Shown here: positions 17,354 to 25,737 of the stretch, in pieces
Position numbering within the stretch: position 1 is the stretch's first letter
Layout: each line of letters opens with the position of its first letter
The notes under the pieces: generated by a model
What the model was told of the DNA's origin: nothing
The model's input: the letters and a program-made list of their open reading frames with translations, nothing else
Databases searched by the model: none
Made by a program: the position numbers and the translations under genes
Assembly (NCBI GenBank): GCA_019118745.1
Contig: DWYJ01000084.1
Coordinates: 1 to 34,497 of the forward strand
Reading direction: 5' to 3'
Length of the DNA stretch: 34,497 bases
Origin: Candidatus Desulfovibrio gallistercoris
GTDB lineage: Bacteria > Desulfobacterota > Desulfovibrionia > Desulfovibrionales > Desulfovibrionaceae

Positions 17354-19132
17354 TTATGCTCCATGCCGCAGGTAGCGCGTCATGAGGCGCAGCGAGGGAC
17401 GGGAAAAGTCGTCCAGTTCCCCGGTCAGTTCCAGCCCCGGCACGATGGCGCGCACCACGGGGATATCCAGATCCCGACGGGTCAGATCCACATAGAGCGG
17501 CGTCCGGCCCTGGGCGGTCAACAGCTCTTCCAGCAAGCGCAGATTGGCCGCAGCGGAACCGAGGTCCCAGTCGGGGAGCTCCTCAAGGCAACGCTGCGGC
17601 AGCGCTGAAAGGGCCGGGCCGGTAGGCTCGCCATAGGGATAGGGCCAGGGGGTTTCCGTCAGGGCGGACAGAGCTGCCCTGCTGCCGCTGAGTCCGGCTC
17701 CGGTGGCGCGCACGATCTCTCCCCGGCGGCTCATGACAAAGCACTGATAGACCGGGATGCCGCATTCCGTGGTCATGTCCTGGAACTGCACCTGGATGCC
17801 GCGTGCGGCGTAATCGTCCAGCAGGGACTGCAGGAGCTCGTCCCGCGAATGCAGAGTAAAGCACTGATCGCGCCGGAAAGGGGTGGTCGCTTCTGCATCG
17901 CGTTCGATGATCTCCACCAGCGCGGCCACCTTCGCTTCTTCCAGCGTATTGCCGGAGGCCAGTCCGGTGGAGCCCGCCGCCAGAAAGAGCGAGGGCTCGG
18001 CCAGATCGCAGAACAGGAAGACCGCCTGCGCCGGGACAAGCACCTCCTTGCCGGACGGGTCATGGGCGGGGACCCAGTGCAGCGGCGTTTGCGGCCCGCA
18101 GCAGCCCGCAAAGGGTGCGTCCAACGGCAGACGGGCAGGCGGCAAGGCTGCTCGTCCGGCGGCGGCGAGTTCGTCATGGGAAGCCAGGATCACCGGCAGC
18201 GGCGTCTTGCGGTTCTCCACTTCGCCCGGCTGGTCCTGGCCTTCAGGGCCGCGGATATCCACATAGGCGCTGCAACGCTCCACGATCTCCATGCTGTAGG
18301 AGGCGCGCGCCTGCGCCAGCGACAGCCCGCGCCCGTAGGCCGTGGCCTCGCCGCGCAGGGTATGGCGCACGGCCTGCGGCCCTGTCCCGCTGCACGCGCG
18401 GATATCCAGATGCCAGGCCCGCAGGAGCGCAATGGGGCAAAGCGAGGCCTGGTGGCGCATTTCCGGCCCGGCCAGCACGCCCGCCTCCAGCAGGGCATCG
18501 GTGGCGCGTAAAAAGGTCTCCTGTGCCGGGCGACGCTCAAGGGGAGGCAGGTGAAGAGCGGCAATACGCGCGTGGGCGTCGGGCAGCGCCTGCGCCTGTT
18601 GCCGCATGGCTGCGGCCGAGGCGTCCAACGCCTCTTCCGAGAACAGCGGCGGCAGGTCCACGTCTTCCGGCCGTGGCAGAGCGTGATGCCCGCGGATGTT
18701 GCGCTGGAAGAGTTCGCTCCACTGCCGGGCGGCAACAGCGTCCGGGCAGGCGGCCGCACGCAGGTAGATCAGCGGCGTGGAGGGCGCCAGCCGTTCCGGT
18801 GCATCGGCCGGAAATACGTCCGCCGCCCCGGCCAGCTCCGGCAGCAGCAGCGCGCATTCGAGCACCAGCGAGGCTGTGGCGGGGCGACGGAAGGCATCAG
18901 CCTCCGCGTCGTAGCAGTCCCGCGCCAGCTGCTTCAGGCTTTCCAGGCCTTTTTTGGCCGCCTGCCGCAGGCAATGCTGGTGCAGGAAGTCATCCAGCGG
19001 TGCGGCTTCCAGCCGGGCAAGGGCGGCTTCCCAAGTCAGGGAGGCGGGAGGTTCGCAGGAAAAATAGCCGGTAGTGGCCTGCGTCTGACTGTGCGTATAG
19101 GTATAGTCCAGCATGTCGTCGGGACGATTCAT
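17354..19132 (-). CDS. YcaO-domain protein, stand-alone
   Basis: The 592-residue protein carries a YcaO domain in about residues 240-592. Characteristic segments are GEATAYGRGLSLAQARASYS with ERCSAY (about 261-290) and SGNTLEEAKVAALVEIIERD (about 393-412), which supply the ATP- and Mg-binding glutamates. YVDLTRRDLDIPVVRAIVPG lies near the end. YcaO enzymes activate peptide amides with ATP to form azolines, thioamides or related groups. The N-terminal 240 residues are helical and unassigned. The C-terminus lacks the PxPxP tail of azoline-forming members, and no TfuA partner, precursor peptide or dehydrogenase is adjacent. The start at 19132 is preferred to 19189, because the promoter -10 at 19172-19177 lies inside the longer frame. 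Confidence 0.85.
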   Translation of the reverse strand: MNRPDDMLDYTYTHSQTQATTGYFSCEPPASLTWEAALARLEAAPLDDFLHQHCLRQAAKKGLESLKQLARDCYDAEADAFRRPATASLVLECALLLPELAGAADVFPADAPERLAPSTPLIYLRAAACPDAVAARQWSELFQRNIRGHHALPRPEDVDLPPLFSEEALDASAAAMRQQAQALPDAHARIAALHLPPLERRPAQETFLRATDALLEAGVLAGPEMRHQASLCPIALLRAWHLDIRACSGTGPQAVRHTLRGEATAYGRGLSLAQARASYSMEIVERCSAYVDIRGPEGQDQPGEVENRKTPLPVILASHDELAAAGRAALPPARLPLDAPFAGCCGPQTPLHWVPAHDPSGKEVLVPAQAVFLFCDLAEPSLFLAAGSTGLASGNTLEEAKVAALVEIIERDAEATTPFRRDQCFTLHSRDELLQSLLDDYAARGIQVQFQDMTTECGIPVYQCFVMSRRGEIVRATGAGLSGSRAALSALTETPWPYPYGEPTGPALSALPQRCLEELPDWDLGSAAANLRLLEELLTAQGRTPLYVDLTRRDLDIPVVRAIVPGLELTGELDDFSRPSLRLMTRYLRHGA

Positions 19133-19171
19133 GGTTTCTCGCTCTGCTGAAAGGATGACAAAGGGGACAGC

Positions 19172-19200
19172 AGTATAGTCGGCAGGCAACGGACGGGCAA
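19172..19200 (-). promoter_or_regulatory. Predicted promoter of the YcaO gene
   Basis: On the minus strand TTGCCC (19200-19195), an exact 17-base spacer and TATACT (19177-19172) form a strong sigma70-type promoter with a leader of about 33 bases. Confidence 0.65.
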
Positions 19201-19284
19201 GGCGAAAAGCGCACGGCCGGCCCGCCGGAGACCGCCCGCGCCCAAGGCCTGGGGTCGATGCCGCCTAACAGTATGGACAGGTTA

Positions 19285-19490
19285 CTTTTGGGGAGAAGGG
19301 GACCCCCTCGCGCTGCTGTCGATGCCCGTAAGGCTCCTGCGTCGCCTAACGGGCACGGCCTAAGGCCGCCTTTCGGTCGCCGCCTGCGCGGGAGGGCCCA
19401 GCCTTTTCGCAGCGAAGCGAGAAAAGGCGTTCCCGTGATCCTTCCCCCCAAGCCCCCCATCCCTTCCCCAGCGCGCTTTTGCCAAAGGGA
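19285..19490 (-). repeat. R1 dispersed hairpin element, copy E, with enlarged loop
   Basis: It is inverted: the flank (CCCCCCATCCCTTCCCCAGC, then GCGCTTTTGCC) is at the right and the other stem arm at 19290-19304. Instead of a 9-nt loop there are about 130 bases containing their own stems (TGCCCGT/ACGGGCA near 19325-19355, and CCTTTTCGC against GCGAGAAAAGG near 19402-19427). It is the main content of the 478-base gap between the YcaO gene and rpsI. Confidence 0.7.
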
Positions 19491-19555
19491 AGTCAGTGAT
19501 GATTTGTCCAATGGAAATCTTGGGAGGCAAGCCCACAGGGCCTGGATACGCGCAA

Positions 19556-19586
19556 TAAAAAAAAGGGCAAGCCCGCAGGCTTGCCC
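19556..19586 (-). terminator. Rho-independent terminator of rplM-rpsI
   Basis: On the minus strand GGGCAAGC-CTGCGG-GCTTGCCC (arms 19586-19579 and 19572-19565) is followed by eight T residues, 25 bases after the rpsI stop. Confidence 0.9.
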
Positions 19587-19610
19587 CTGGATATCCAATC
19601 CCGAAGGATA

Positions 19611-20003
19611 TTAACGCTTCGAGTACTGGTAACGAGCGCGAGCGGCGCGCAGACCGTACTTTTTGCGTTCCTTCTTGCGAGCGTCACGGGTGAGGAAACC
19701 GGCCTTCTTCAGCAGAGGACGCAGGGCGGGATCCACCACCAGCAGGGCGCGGGAAATGCCGTGGCGCACGGCTTCCGCCTGACCGCTGACGCCGCCGCCG
19801 GCCACGTTGACGCGCACATCCAGCTTTTCAGCCAGCTTGGACAGCACGAGGGGCTGACGAATGATCATCTGCAGGGTCTTGCGGGGGAAGTAATCTTCAA
19901 AGGCACGACCGTTCACCGTGATGTTGCCGGAGCCAGCGTAGACGCGGGTGCGGGCAGTGGCGGTCTTGCGGCGGCCGGTGCCGTATTCGAATTTGTCGCT
20001 CAT
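19611..20003 (-). CDS. rpsI: Ribosomal protein uS9
   Basis: The 130-residue protein is a full-length S9 of the small subunit. It has the [17 protein letters not shown] start, the [20 protein letters not shown] core, and the basic tail ending YQYSKR that reaches the decoding site. AAGGAG lies about 8 bases before the ATG and overlaps the rplM stop region. The genes are 12 bases apart, the usual rplM-rpsI operon order. Confidence 0.98.
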   Translation of the reverse strand: MSDKFEYGTGRRKTATARTRVYAGSGNITVNGRAFEDYFPRKTLQMIIRQPLVLSKLAEKLDVRVNVAGGGVSGQAEAVRHGISRALLVVDPALRPLLKKAGFLTRDARKKERKKYGLRAARARYQYSKR

Positions 20004-20015
20004 GACGTGCGCTCC

Positions 20016-20450
20016 TTAGTAAGGCAGGGTCAGCGGCTGCGGGTTCTGAGCCGTGTGCGGGTGTTCGGGACCCGCGTAAATCTTGAGCTTCTTCAGCATG
20101 GCGCGGCCCAGACGGTTCTTGGGCAGCATGCCACGCACAGCGGCCATGAGCACGCGCTCGGGCTTGGAAGCCAGCATATCGCCCAGGGAGGTGGTCTTCA
20201 GACCGCCCACCCAACCGGAGTGGCGATAGTAGTTCTTGTGGGCCATCTTGGTGCCGGTCACCTTGATCTTTTCGCAGTTGACCACGACGATAAAGTCGCC
20301 GTTGTCCATGTGACGGGCAAATTCGGGCTTATGCTTGCCGCGCAGGCGGTGGGCGATCTGGCTGGCCAGACGACCCAGCACCTGATCCTGGGCGTCAACC
20401 ACAAACCATTCGTGGTTGATGTCTTTCGGGGTGGGGCTGAACGTCTTCAT
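20016..20450 (-). CDS. rplM: Ribosomal protein uL13
   Basis: The 144-residue protein is L13 of the large subunit, an early assembly protein. Typical segments are [32 protein letters not shown] and the [13 protein letters not shown] motif. GAGGAG lies about 11 bases before the ATG. A strong promoter at 20559-20587 leaves a leader of about 100 bases with a GGCGG/CCGCC stem, which could serve autoregulation, although I cannot match it to a known leader class. Confidence 0.97.
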   Translation of the reverse strand: MKTFSPTPKDINHEWFVVDAQDQVLGRLASQIAHRLRGKHKPEFARHMDNGDFIVVVNCEKIKVTGTKMAHKNYYRHSGWVGGLKTTSLGDMLASKPERVLMAAVRGMLPKNRLGRAMLKKLKIYAGPEHPHTAQNPQPLTLPY

Positions 20451-20558
20451 CGGGATGAACTCCTCATCTACTTATCTCAGTAGCCATCAAGCGGCGGAAA
20501 ATCCGTCTGCGACGTGCCGCCTAACGGGTGACGACAGTATCGCTCACAAAGAAAGCGC

Positions 20559-20587
20559 TCTTTATCGTAAAGTGCGCAACTTGTCAA
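20559..20587 (-). promoter_or_regulatory. Predicted rplM-rpsI promoter
   Basis: On the minus strand a perfect TTGACA (20587-20582), an exact 17-base spacer and TAAAGA (20564-20559) are present, about 100 bases before rplM. Confidence 0.6.
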
Positions 20588-20960
20588 GCATTCACGACGG
20601 AATGCCAAATTTGTGCCGTATTCCAGACGGCTGCGGGTTGGTGTATATCAAAATGCTCCGGCTGTCATCCTTTTTTTGCCAAAAATTTGAACCAAGCAAA
20701 AAACCATCTGAAAACATTAGTTTTTTCTACTTCTATTTTATCGGGCCACTCTGCCGCCCCTCAGGAAAGGGGCACCTGCACCAAAGGGATGGGAATTCCT
20801 CCCCTCTCCGATTCGTGAGGACAAAGCGGCATGGTAGGAAAATCCCTCTCCTGCCGTTTTCCAACCACGTGCGGGAAAGAAGATTTGGGGGAAGGGGCCA
20901 CGGCCTCATGCGAGAGCAGCTCCCCTTCCCCAAACGATCATGGGCCGTACAGCAGCGGGC
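20588..20960. other. Gene-free spacer between rplM promoter and polA
   Basis: No gene is supported. The part 20660-20740 is A/T-rich, unlike the surroundings. A hairpin at 20884-20934 (arms TTTGGGG(G)AAGGGG and CCCCTTCCCCAAA, one bulge) lies 26 bases past the polA stop and is a likely polA 3' structure. Its arm sequence resembles the R1 stem, but the R1 flank is absent. Confidence 0.5.
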
Positions 20961-23720
20961 CTAGTGCGCCGCGCCCCAGTCGTGACCGGTGCCCCAGTCC
21001 ACCAGCAGCGGCACGGAAAGCTCCTTGCCTGCGGGGCAGACGTCCTGCATGAGGCGGGCCACCAGGGCCCCGGCTTCTTCGGCGGCGTCAGCGGGCACTT
21101 CCAGCAACAGTTCGTCGTGCACCTGCAGCAGCAGACGGGCATCCAGCTCCCGCAGGCGCTCATCACGGGCCACGGCCAGCATGGCCAGTTTGATGATGTC
21201 CGCCGCAGAGCCCTGGATCACGGTATTGATGGCCTGACGGCGGGCCAGGGCCGCGGCCTGGCCGCTGGCGGAATTGATGTCCGGCAGCAAACGGCGGCGA
21301 CCGCCCAGAGTGGTCACGAAGCCGTGCTTGCGGGCCGAGGCCTCCACGCCTTCGTAAAACTCCTTCAGGCCTTGCAGGCGCTCGAAATAACGGGCGATGA
21401 AGTCCTTGGCCTGCGTGGTGCTGATCTTGAGCTCCTGGGCCAGCTTCTGGGCGCCCATGCCGTAGATGAGGCCGAAGTTGATGGTCTTGGCATTACGGCG
21501 CTGGTCCGGGCTCACCTGGTCGGGCGGCAGATCATAGACCAGGGCCGCCGTGCGGGCGTGGATGTCCTCGCCGTTGCGGAAGGCTTCCAGCAGGGCCGGA
21601 TCCTGCGAGACATGGGCCAGCACGCGCAGCTCCACCTGCGAATAGTCGGCCGAGACCAGCAGACGGCCCGGCCCGGCGATGAAGCAGGAGCGCATGCGCT
21701 TGCCCAGCGGCCCGCGCACGGGGATGTTCTGCAGATTGGGATTGCTGGAGGAAAGCCGCCCCGTGGCCGTGGCCTTCTGGTTGAAGGTGGTATGGATGCG
21801 GCCCTGCGGGTCCACCAGGCGCGGCAGGGGATCGAGATAGGTGGAACGCATCTTCTCCAGCTTGCGGTACTGGAGGATGCTGTCCACCACGGGATGCTGC
21901 CCGGCCAGTTTTTCGAGCGTCTGCTGGCTGGTGGAAGCCTGGCCGCCCTTGGTCTTGCGCGGCGCGGGCAGGCCCAGCCCGTTGAACAGCACGTCGCCCA
22001 GCTGCTGGGCCGAGCGGATGTTGAACTGCGTGCCCGCCAGCTCGTAGACATGGGCCGTGAGCTGGTCCAGCTGCCCCTGCACGTCGTCGAGGAAGGCCCG
22101 GAAGGCCGCGGCGTCGATGGCCACCCCGCTCTGCTCCATGCCTGCCAGCACGGGCAGCAGGGGCATTTCCAGCCGCCGGAACAGCTCCAGCAGACCGTCC
22201 TTTTCCATGCGCTGCTCGAACAGCTGCGCCATGGCCAGTCCCAGGCGTGCGGGGCCGGAGGCCGTCTCGCCCCTGCTCTCCAGTTCATGGCGCAGCACGG
22301 CGCCCCAGCGGGCCGAAAGACGGGGCCAGCCGTAATCGTTCTCTTCGGGATTCAGCAGATAGGCGGCCACGCCCAGGTCGATGCAATCCGCCGCACGTCC
22401 GGCCAAAAACTGCCAGCAGGGAGCGGACGTCAGCAGTCCCTTGAGATCGGCCGTCACCAGGGTGCGGGCAGGGGCCAGCCAGCGGGCCAGTTCCGCCACG
22501 GGGCCTGTCCACTGCCATTCTCCCAACGAGCCGCCGTCAGCCCCTTCCACGGCAAGATAGGGGGCCTCCCGGTCACCGTGGGCCCAGATCAGGGCCACGC
22601 GGGCATCCCCGCAGTCCGGCAGGGCCGATACGTCATCCAGCGCGGGCGCGGACTCCTGCGGCATGGCATCCAGCAGGCTCATCTGGCTGGTGGCGCGACC
22701 GCTGCGGGCAGGCTGGGCCAGCGGCAGGGAAGCCTGTTCCGCGGCCGCCTTTTTCCCGGCTGCGGGCCGAGCGTCCTCCCGGATGCTGCCCGCATCCAGG
22801 AACTCCTCGGGCAGGTCGGCCTCGGCGGCCTGCAAACGGTCCAGAGCGGCCAGCTCGCGCCGCAGGGCGAAAAGCTCGAACTCTTCCGTGAGCAGGGCGC
22901 AGGTGGCGGCATCCAGCGGGCGCACGCGCAGGTCGTCCAGGGTGACGCCGGGGCAGGCCTCGCGGCTCAGGGTGGTGAGCTGCCGCCAGATGAACATGTT
23001 TTCCAGATGTTCCTGCAGCTTGGCCTGCAATTTGGGCGGCAGCAGGACGAAATGGTCGCGGATGTCCTCAAGGCTGGGACAAATGGAAAAAATCTGGCGC
23101 GCGGTCTTGGGACCGATGCCCGGCACGCCGGGGATGTTGTCGCTGGTATCACCGATAAGGGCCTGCACGTCGGGCCACTGGCCGGGCGTCACGCCGCTCT
23201 CCGCCGTGAAGTCGGCCTCGCTCACCAGCTTTTCTTCCTTGGAGGCCGGATCCCACATATAGACATTGGGGCCCAGGCACTGCTTCAGGTCCTTGTCGCC
23301 GCTGACGATGATGACGGGGTGTTCCCCCGCGAAGCGCGCCGCCAGCGAGGCGATGCAGTCGTCGGCCTCGCAGCCCTGCGAGACTTCCAGCCGCAGGCCC
23401 AGGGCCCGCACCATGCGGTGGATGGGATCCAGCTGGCGTACCAGATCTTCGGGCGTGGCATCGCGGTTGGCCTTGTAGAGGGGGAATATCTCGTGCCGGA
23501 AGTTGGGGCCCTTGCCGTCCTGCACGAAGGCGAAATAGCGGGGGCGCTCTTCGCGCAGGATGCGCAGCAGCACACGGCTGACCACCACCAGGGAATTGGT
23601 GGGAAAGCCGTCGGAACGCTGCATGTTCCTGTTGGCAAAAAAGCCGCGATAGATGAAGGCCGAGCCATCCATGAGAAAGACGGGCTCTGCGGCAAGCCCG
23701 AGGCGTTGTTTCAGCGACAT
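20961..23720 (-). CDS. polA: DNA polymerase I
   Basis: The 919-residue protein has the three-part layout of Pol I. Residues about 1-310 form the 5' nuclease domain, with FLMDGSAFIYRGFFA, EADDCIASLA, VSGDKDLKQ and GDTSDNIPGVPGIGPKTA. Residues about 330-520 occupy the position of the 3'-5' exonuclease domain. Residues about 520-919 are the polymerase, with motif A SADYSQVELRVLAH, motif B RRNAKTINFGLIYGMG and motif C VHDELLLE. The exonuclease region lacks the DxE pair and the later aspartates of the E. coli enzyme, so proofreading is probably absent, as in several other bacterial Pol I proteins. It is divergent from the mla operon, with 98 bases between starts. Confidence 0.96.
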   Translation of the reverse strand: MSLKQRLGLAAEPVFLMDGSAFIYRGFFANRNMQRSDGFPTNSLVVVSRVLLRILREERPRYFAFVQDGKGPNFRHEIFPLYKANRDATPEDLVRQLDPIHRMVRALGLRLEVSQGCEADDCIASLAARFAGEHPVIIVSGDKDLKQCLGPNVYMWDPASKEEKLVSEADFTAESGVTPGQWPDVQALIGDTSDNIPGVPGIGPKTARQIFSICPSLEDIRDHFVLLPPKLQAKLQEHLENMFIWRQLTTLSREACPGVTLDDLRVRPLDAATCALLTEEFELFALRRELAALDRLQAAEADLPEEFLDAGSIREDARPAAGKKAAAEQASLPLAQPARSGRATSQMSLLDAMPQESAPALDDVSALPDCGDARVALIWAHGDREAPYLAVEGADGGSLGEWQWTGPVAELARWLAPARTLVTADLKGLLTSAPCWQFLAGRAADCIDLGVAAYLLNPEENDYGWPRLSARWGAVLRHELESRGETASGPARLGLAMAQLFEQRMEKDGLLELFRRLEMPLLPVLAGMEQSGVAIDAAAFRAFLDDVQGQLDQLTAHVYELAGTQFNIRSAQQLGDVLFNGLGLPAPRKTKGGQASTSQQTLEKLAGQHPVVDSILQYRKLEKMRSTYLDPLPRLVDPQGRIHTTFNQKATATGRLSSSNPNLQNIPVRGPLGKRMRSCFIAGPGRLLVSADYSQVELRVLAHVSQDPALLEAFRNGEDIHARTAALVYDLPPDQVSPDQRRNAKTINFGLIYGMGAQKLAQELKISTTQAKDFIARYFERLQGLKEFYEGVEASARKHGFVTTLGGRRRLLPDINSASGQAAALARRQAINTVIQGSAADIIKLAMLAVARDERLRELDARLLLQVHDELLLEVPADAAEEAGALVARLMQDVCPAGKELSVPLLVDWGTGHDWGAAH

Positions 23721-23783
23721 GGCAATCCGGGGTTGAGGGTAAGCAAAAAGGGGAAAAAGCCTGCGGGGGAGCGGCCTCCCTCC

Positions 23784-23812
23784 TTGCGTAGCTTCTGTCC
23801 CACGCGTATACT
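23784..23812 (+). promoter_or_regulatory. Predicted promoter of the mla-type operon
   Basis: TTGCGT (23784-23789), an exact 17-base spacer and TATACT (23807-23812) are present. The mlaE ATG follows after only 6 bases, so the transcript should begin at or beside the start codon. Confidence 0.65.
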
Positions 23813-23818
23813 ATAGAG

Positions 23819-24946
23819 ATGGAAACAAGTCCGCAAGTAATCCTGGACAGGGCCGGAGAGCGCCTTCAGGTCACCGTCTCCGGCAGCTGGGCCATCAATA
23901 CCCCCTGGCCGCCGCAGTGTGCCGATGCCCTGCAGCAGCTGCAGGGCCCCGGCATCCGGCAGCTGCACCTCGCGGCGGCCTCCCTCGACGCCTGGGACAG
24001 CAGCCTGCTGGTCTTCCTCGTCCAGTTGCACAAGGCCGCCAGCGCCGCACGGATCGAGATCAGCCAGGACCTGCCCGCAGGCCTGGCACGGCTGCTGCAT
24101 CTGGCCTTCGCCATCCCGGCCCAGGCAGGGGCCGCCCGCAGCGACCACCGGCAGGGGCTTTTCGCCCGGGTGGGCGGAGCGGTCATGAGTCTGCCGCCCC
24201 GCTGTGCGGATTTTCTGGAATTCCTCGGCGACGTGACCCTTTCCATCTGGCGCCTCATCCTGGGACGCGCCGGCATGCGCATGCAGGACTTCGTGGAAGC
24301 CATGTACGAATGCGGCGTGCGCGCCCTGCCCATCATCTCCATCACCAGCCTGCTGTTCGGCCTGATCCTGGCCTTTGTGGGCGCGGTGCAGCTGACGCAG
24401 TTCGGCGCCCAGATCTATGTGGCCGGGCTGGTGGGCATCGGCATGCTGCGCGTCATGGGGGCGGTCATGGTGGGCGTGGTCATGTCCGGCCGCGTGGGGG
24501 CCGCCTATGCGGCCATGATCGGTACCATGCAGGTCAACGAGGAAGTGGACGCCCTGACCACCCTGGGCATCTCGCCCATCGATTTTCTGGTGCTGCCGCG
24601 CATGCTGGCCCTGATGTTCATGGTGCCCCTGCTCACGGTCTATGCCGACCTTATGGGCATTTTGGGCGGTTATGTGGTAGGCGTCTCCATGTTGGGGCTG
24701 AGTTCCGCCGAATATCTCAACGCCACCATGCAGATGGTCTCCTTCGTCCACGGGCTCATCGGTATCGCCTACGGCACGGTGTTCGGCGTCATCATCGCCC
24801 TGGCGGGCTGCTATCAGGGCATCCGCTGCGGCCGCAGCGCCCAGGCCGTGGGCTTGGCCACCACCACGGCCGTGGTCCAGTCCATCGTGGGCATCATCAT
24901 CGCCACGGCCATCATCACCATCATCTGCAACGTACTGGGCATCTGA
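23819..24946 (+). CDS. mlaE: MlaE-type ABC permease with N-terminal STAS-like region
   Basis: The 375-residue protein has two parts. Residues about 1-110 look like a STAS domain (LQVTVSGSWAINT, then AASLDAWDSSLLVFLVQLHKAAS), the part that is the separate MlaB protein in E. coli. Residues about 125-375 are the MlaE permease, with about five membrane helices and the conserved GAVQLTQFGAQ, GRVGAAYAAMIGTMQVNEEVDAL and PRMLAL segments. The family moves phospholipids between the inner and outer membranes together with an MCE protein. The ATG lacks a Shine-Dalgarno and lies at the predicted transcription start. mlaF follows after a single base. Confidence 0.9.
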   Translation: METSPQVILDRAGERLQVTVSGSWAINTPWPPQCADALQQLQGPGIRQLHLAAASLDAWDSSLLVFLVQLHKAASAARIEISQDLPAGLARLLHLAFAIPAQAGAARSDHRQGLFARVGGAVMSLPPRCADFLEFLGDVTLSIWRLILGRAGMRMQDFVEAMYECGVRALPIISITSLLFGLILAFVGAVQLTQFGAQIYVAGLVGIGMLRVMGAVMVGVVMSGRVGAAYAAMIGTMQVNEEVDALTTLGISPIDFLVLPRMLALMFMVPLLTVYADLMGILGGYVVGVSMLGLSSAEYLNATMQMVSFVHGLIGIAYGTVFGVIIALAGCYQGIRCGRSAQAVGLATTTAVVQSIVGIIIATAIITIICNVLGI

Positions 24947-24947
24947 C

Positions 24948-25721
24948 ATGAGCACTCCCCGCCTGCGCGTCCGCGACCTGACCCTGGGCTACGGTTCCTT
25001 CGTGCTCATGCGTGACGTGAATTTCGATGTGGCCGCCGACGACATCTTCCTCATCATGGGCGGTTCCGGCTGCGGCAAAAGCTCGCTCCTGCGCACGCTC
25101 ATGGGCCTCAAGGAGCCCCAGAGCGGCCAGGTGCTCTACGGCGATACGGACATCTGGGCCTGCACCGAAAAAGAGCGCCGCCGCATCCTGCGCCGCACGG
25201 GCGTCCTTTTCCAGGGCGGCGCCCTGTGGAGCTCCATGACCCTGGCCGAAAACGTGGGCCTGCCGCTGCAGCAGTACACCGACCTCGATGACGACGAGAT
25301 CCGCGAGCAGGCATCCCTCAAGCTGGCCCTGGCCGGTCTTGCCGGTTTCGAGGACTACTACCCTTCGGAGATCAGCGGCGGCATGCGCAAGCGGGCCGGT
25401 CTGGCCCGGGCGCTGGCCCTGGACCCCGAGATCCTTTTTCTGGACGAACCGTCCGCCGGTCTGGACCCGGTGAGCGCCCGCATGCTGGACGACCTGATCC
25501 TGGAGCTGCGCGACGCCCTGGGCACGACCTTCGTCATCGTCTCCCACGAGCTGGCCAGCATCTTCGCCATCGCCAGCAACGGCATCTATCTTGACGTGCG
25601 GACCCGGCGCGTCACCGCCCGGGGCAACCCCTCCGAACTGGTGCGCGACCCGCACACCGAGCTGCAGGCCCTGCGCTTTTTGACGCGCGGCGAGGCCGAC
25701 GGCCCCCAACAACAGGACTGA
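24948..25721 (+). CDS. mlaF: MlaF-type ABC transporter ATPase
   Basis: The 257-residue protein is the ATP-hydrolysing subunit of the lipid transporter. It has Walker A GGSGCGKSS (38-46), the Q-loop LFQGGALW, the signature SGGMRKRAGLARAL, Walker B EILFLDEPSAGLDP and the switch histidine in VIVSHELAS. The FQGGALWSSMT segment is typical of the MlaF/Ttg2A group. It starts one base after the mlaE stop, so translation is probably coupled. Confidence 0.93.
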   Translation: MSTPRLRVRDLTLGYGSFVLMRDVNFDVAADDIFLIMGGSGCGKSSLLRTLMGLKEPQSGQVLYGDTDIWACTEKERRRILRRTGVLFQGGALWSSMTLAENVGLPLQQYTDLDDDEIREQASLKLALAGLAGFEDYYPSEISGGMRKRAGLARALALDPEILFLDEPSAGLDPVSARMLDDLILELRDALGTTFVIVSHELASIFAIASNGIYLDVRTRRVTARGNPSELVRDPHTELQALRFLTRGEADGPQQQD

Positions 25722-25737
25722 ACCCACAGGATACGGT

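Noticed and set aside
20940-23816. A 958-codon plus-strand open frame
   Set aside because: It is the antisense shadow of polA; the composition is His/Gln/Gly-rich without domains, and polA motifs are intact on the other strand.
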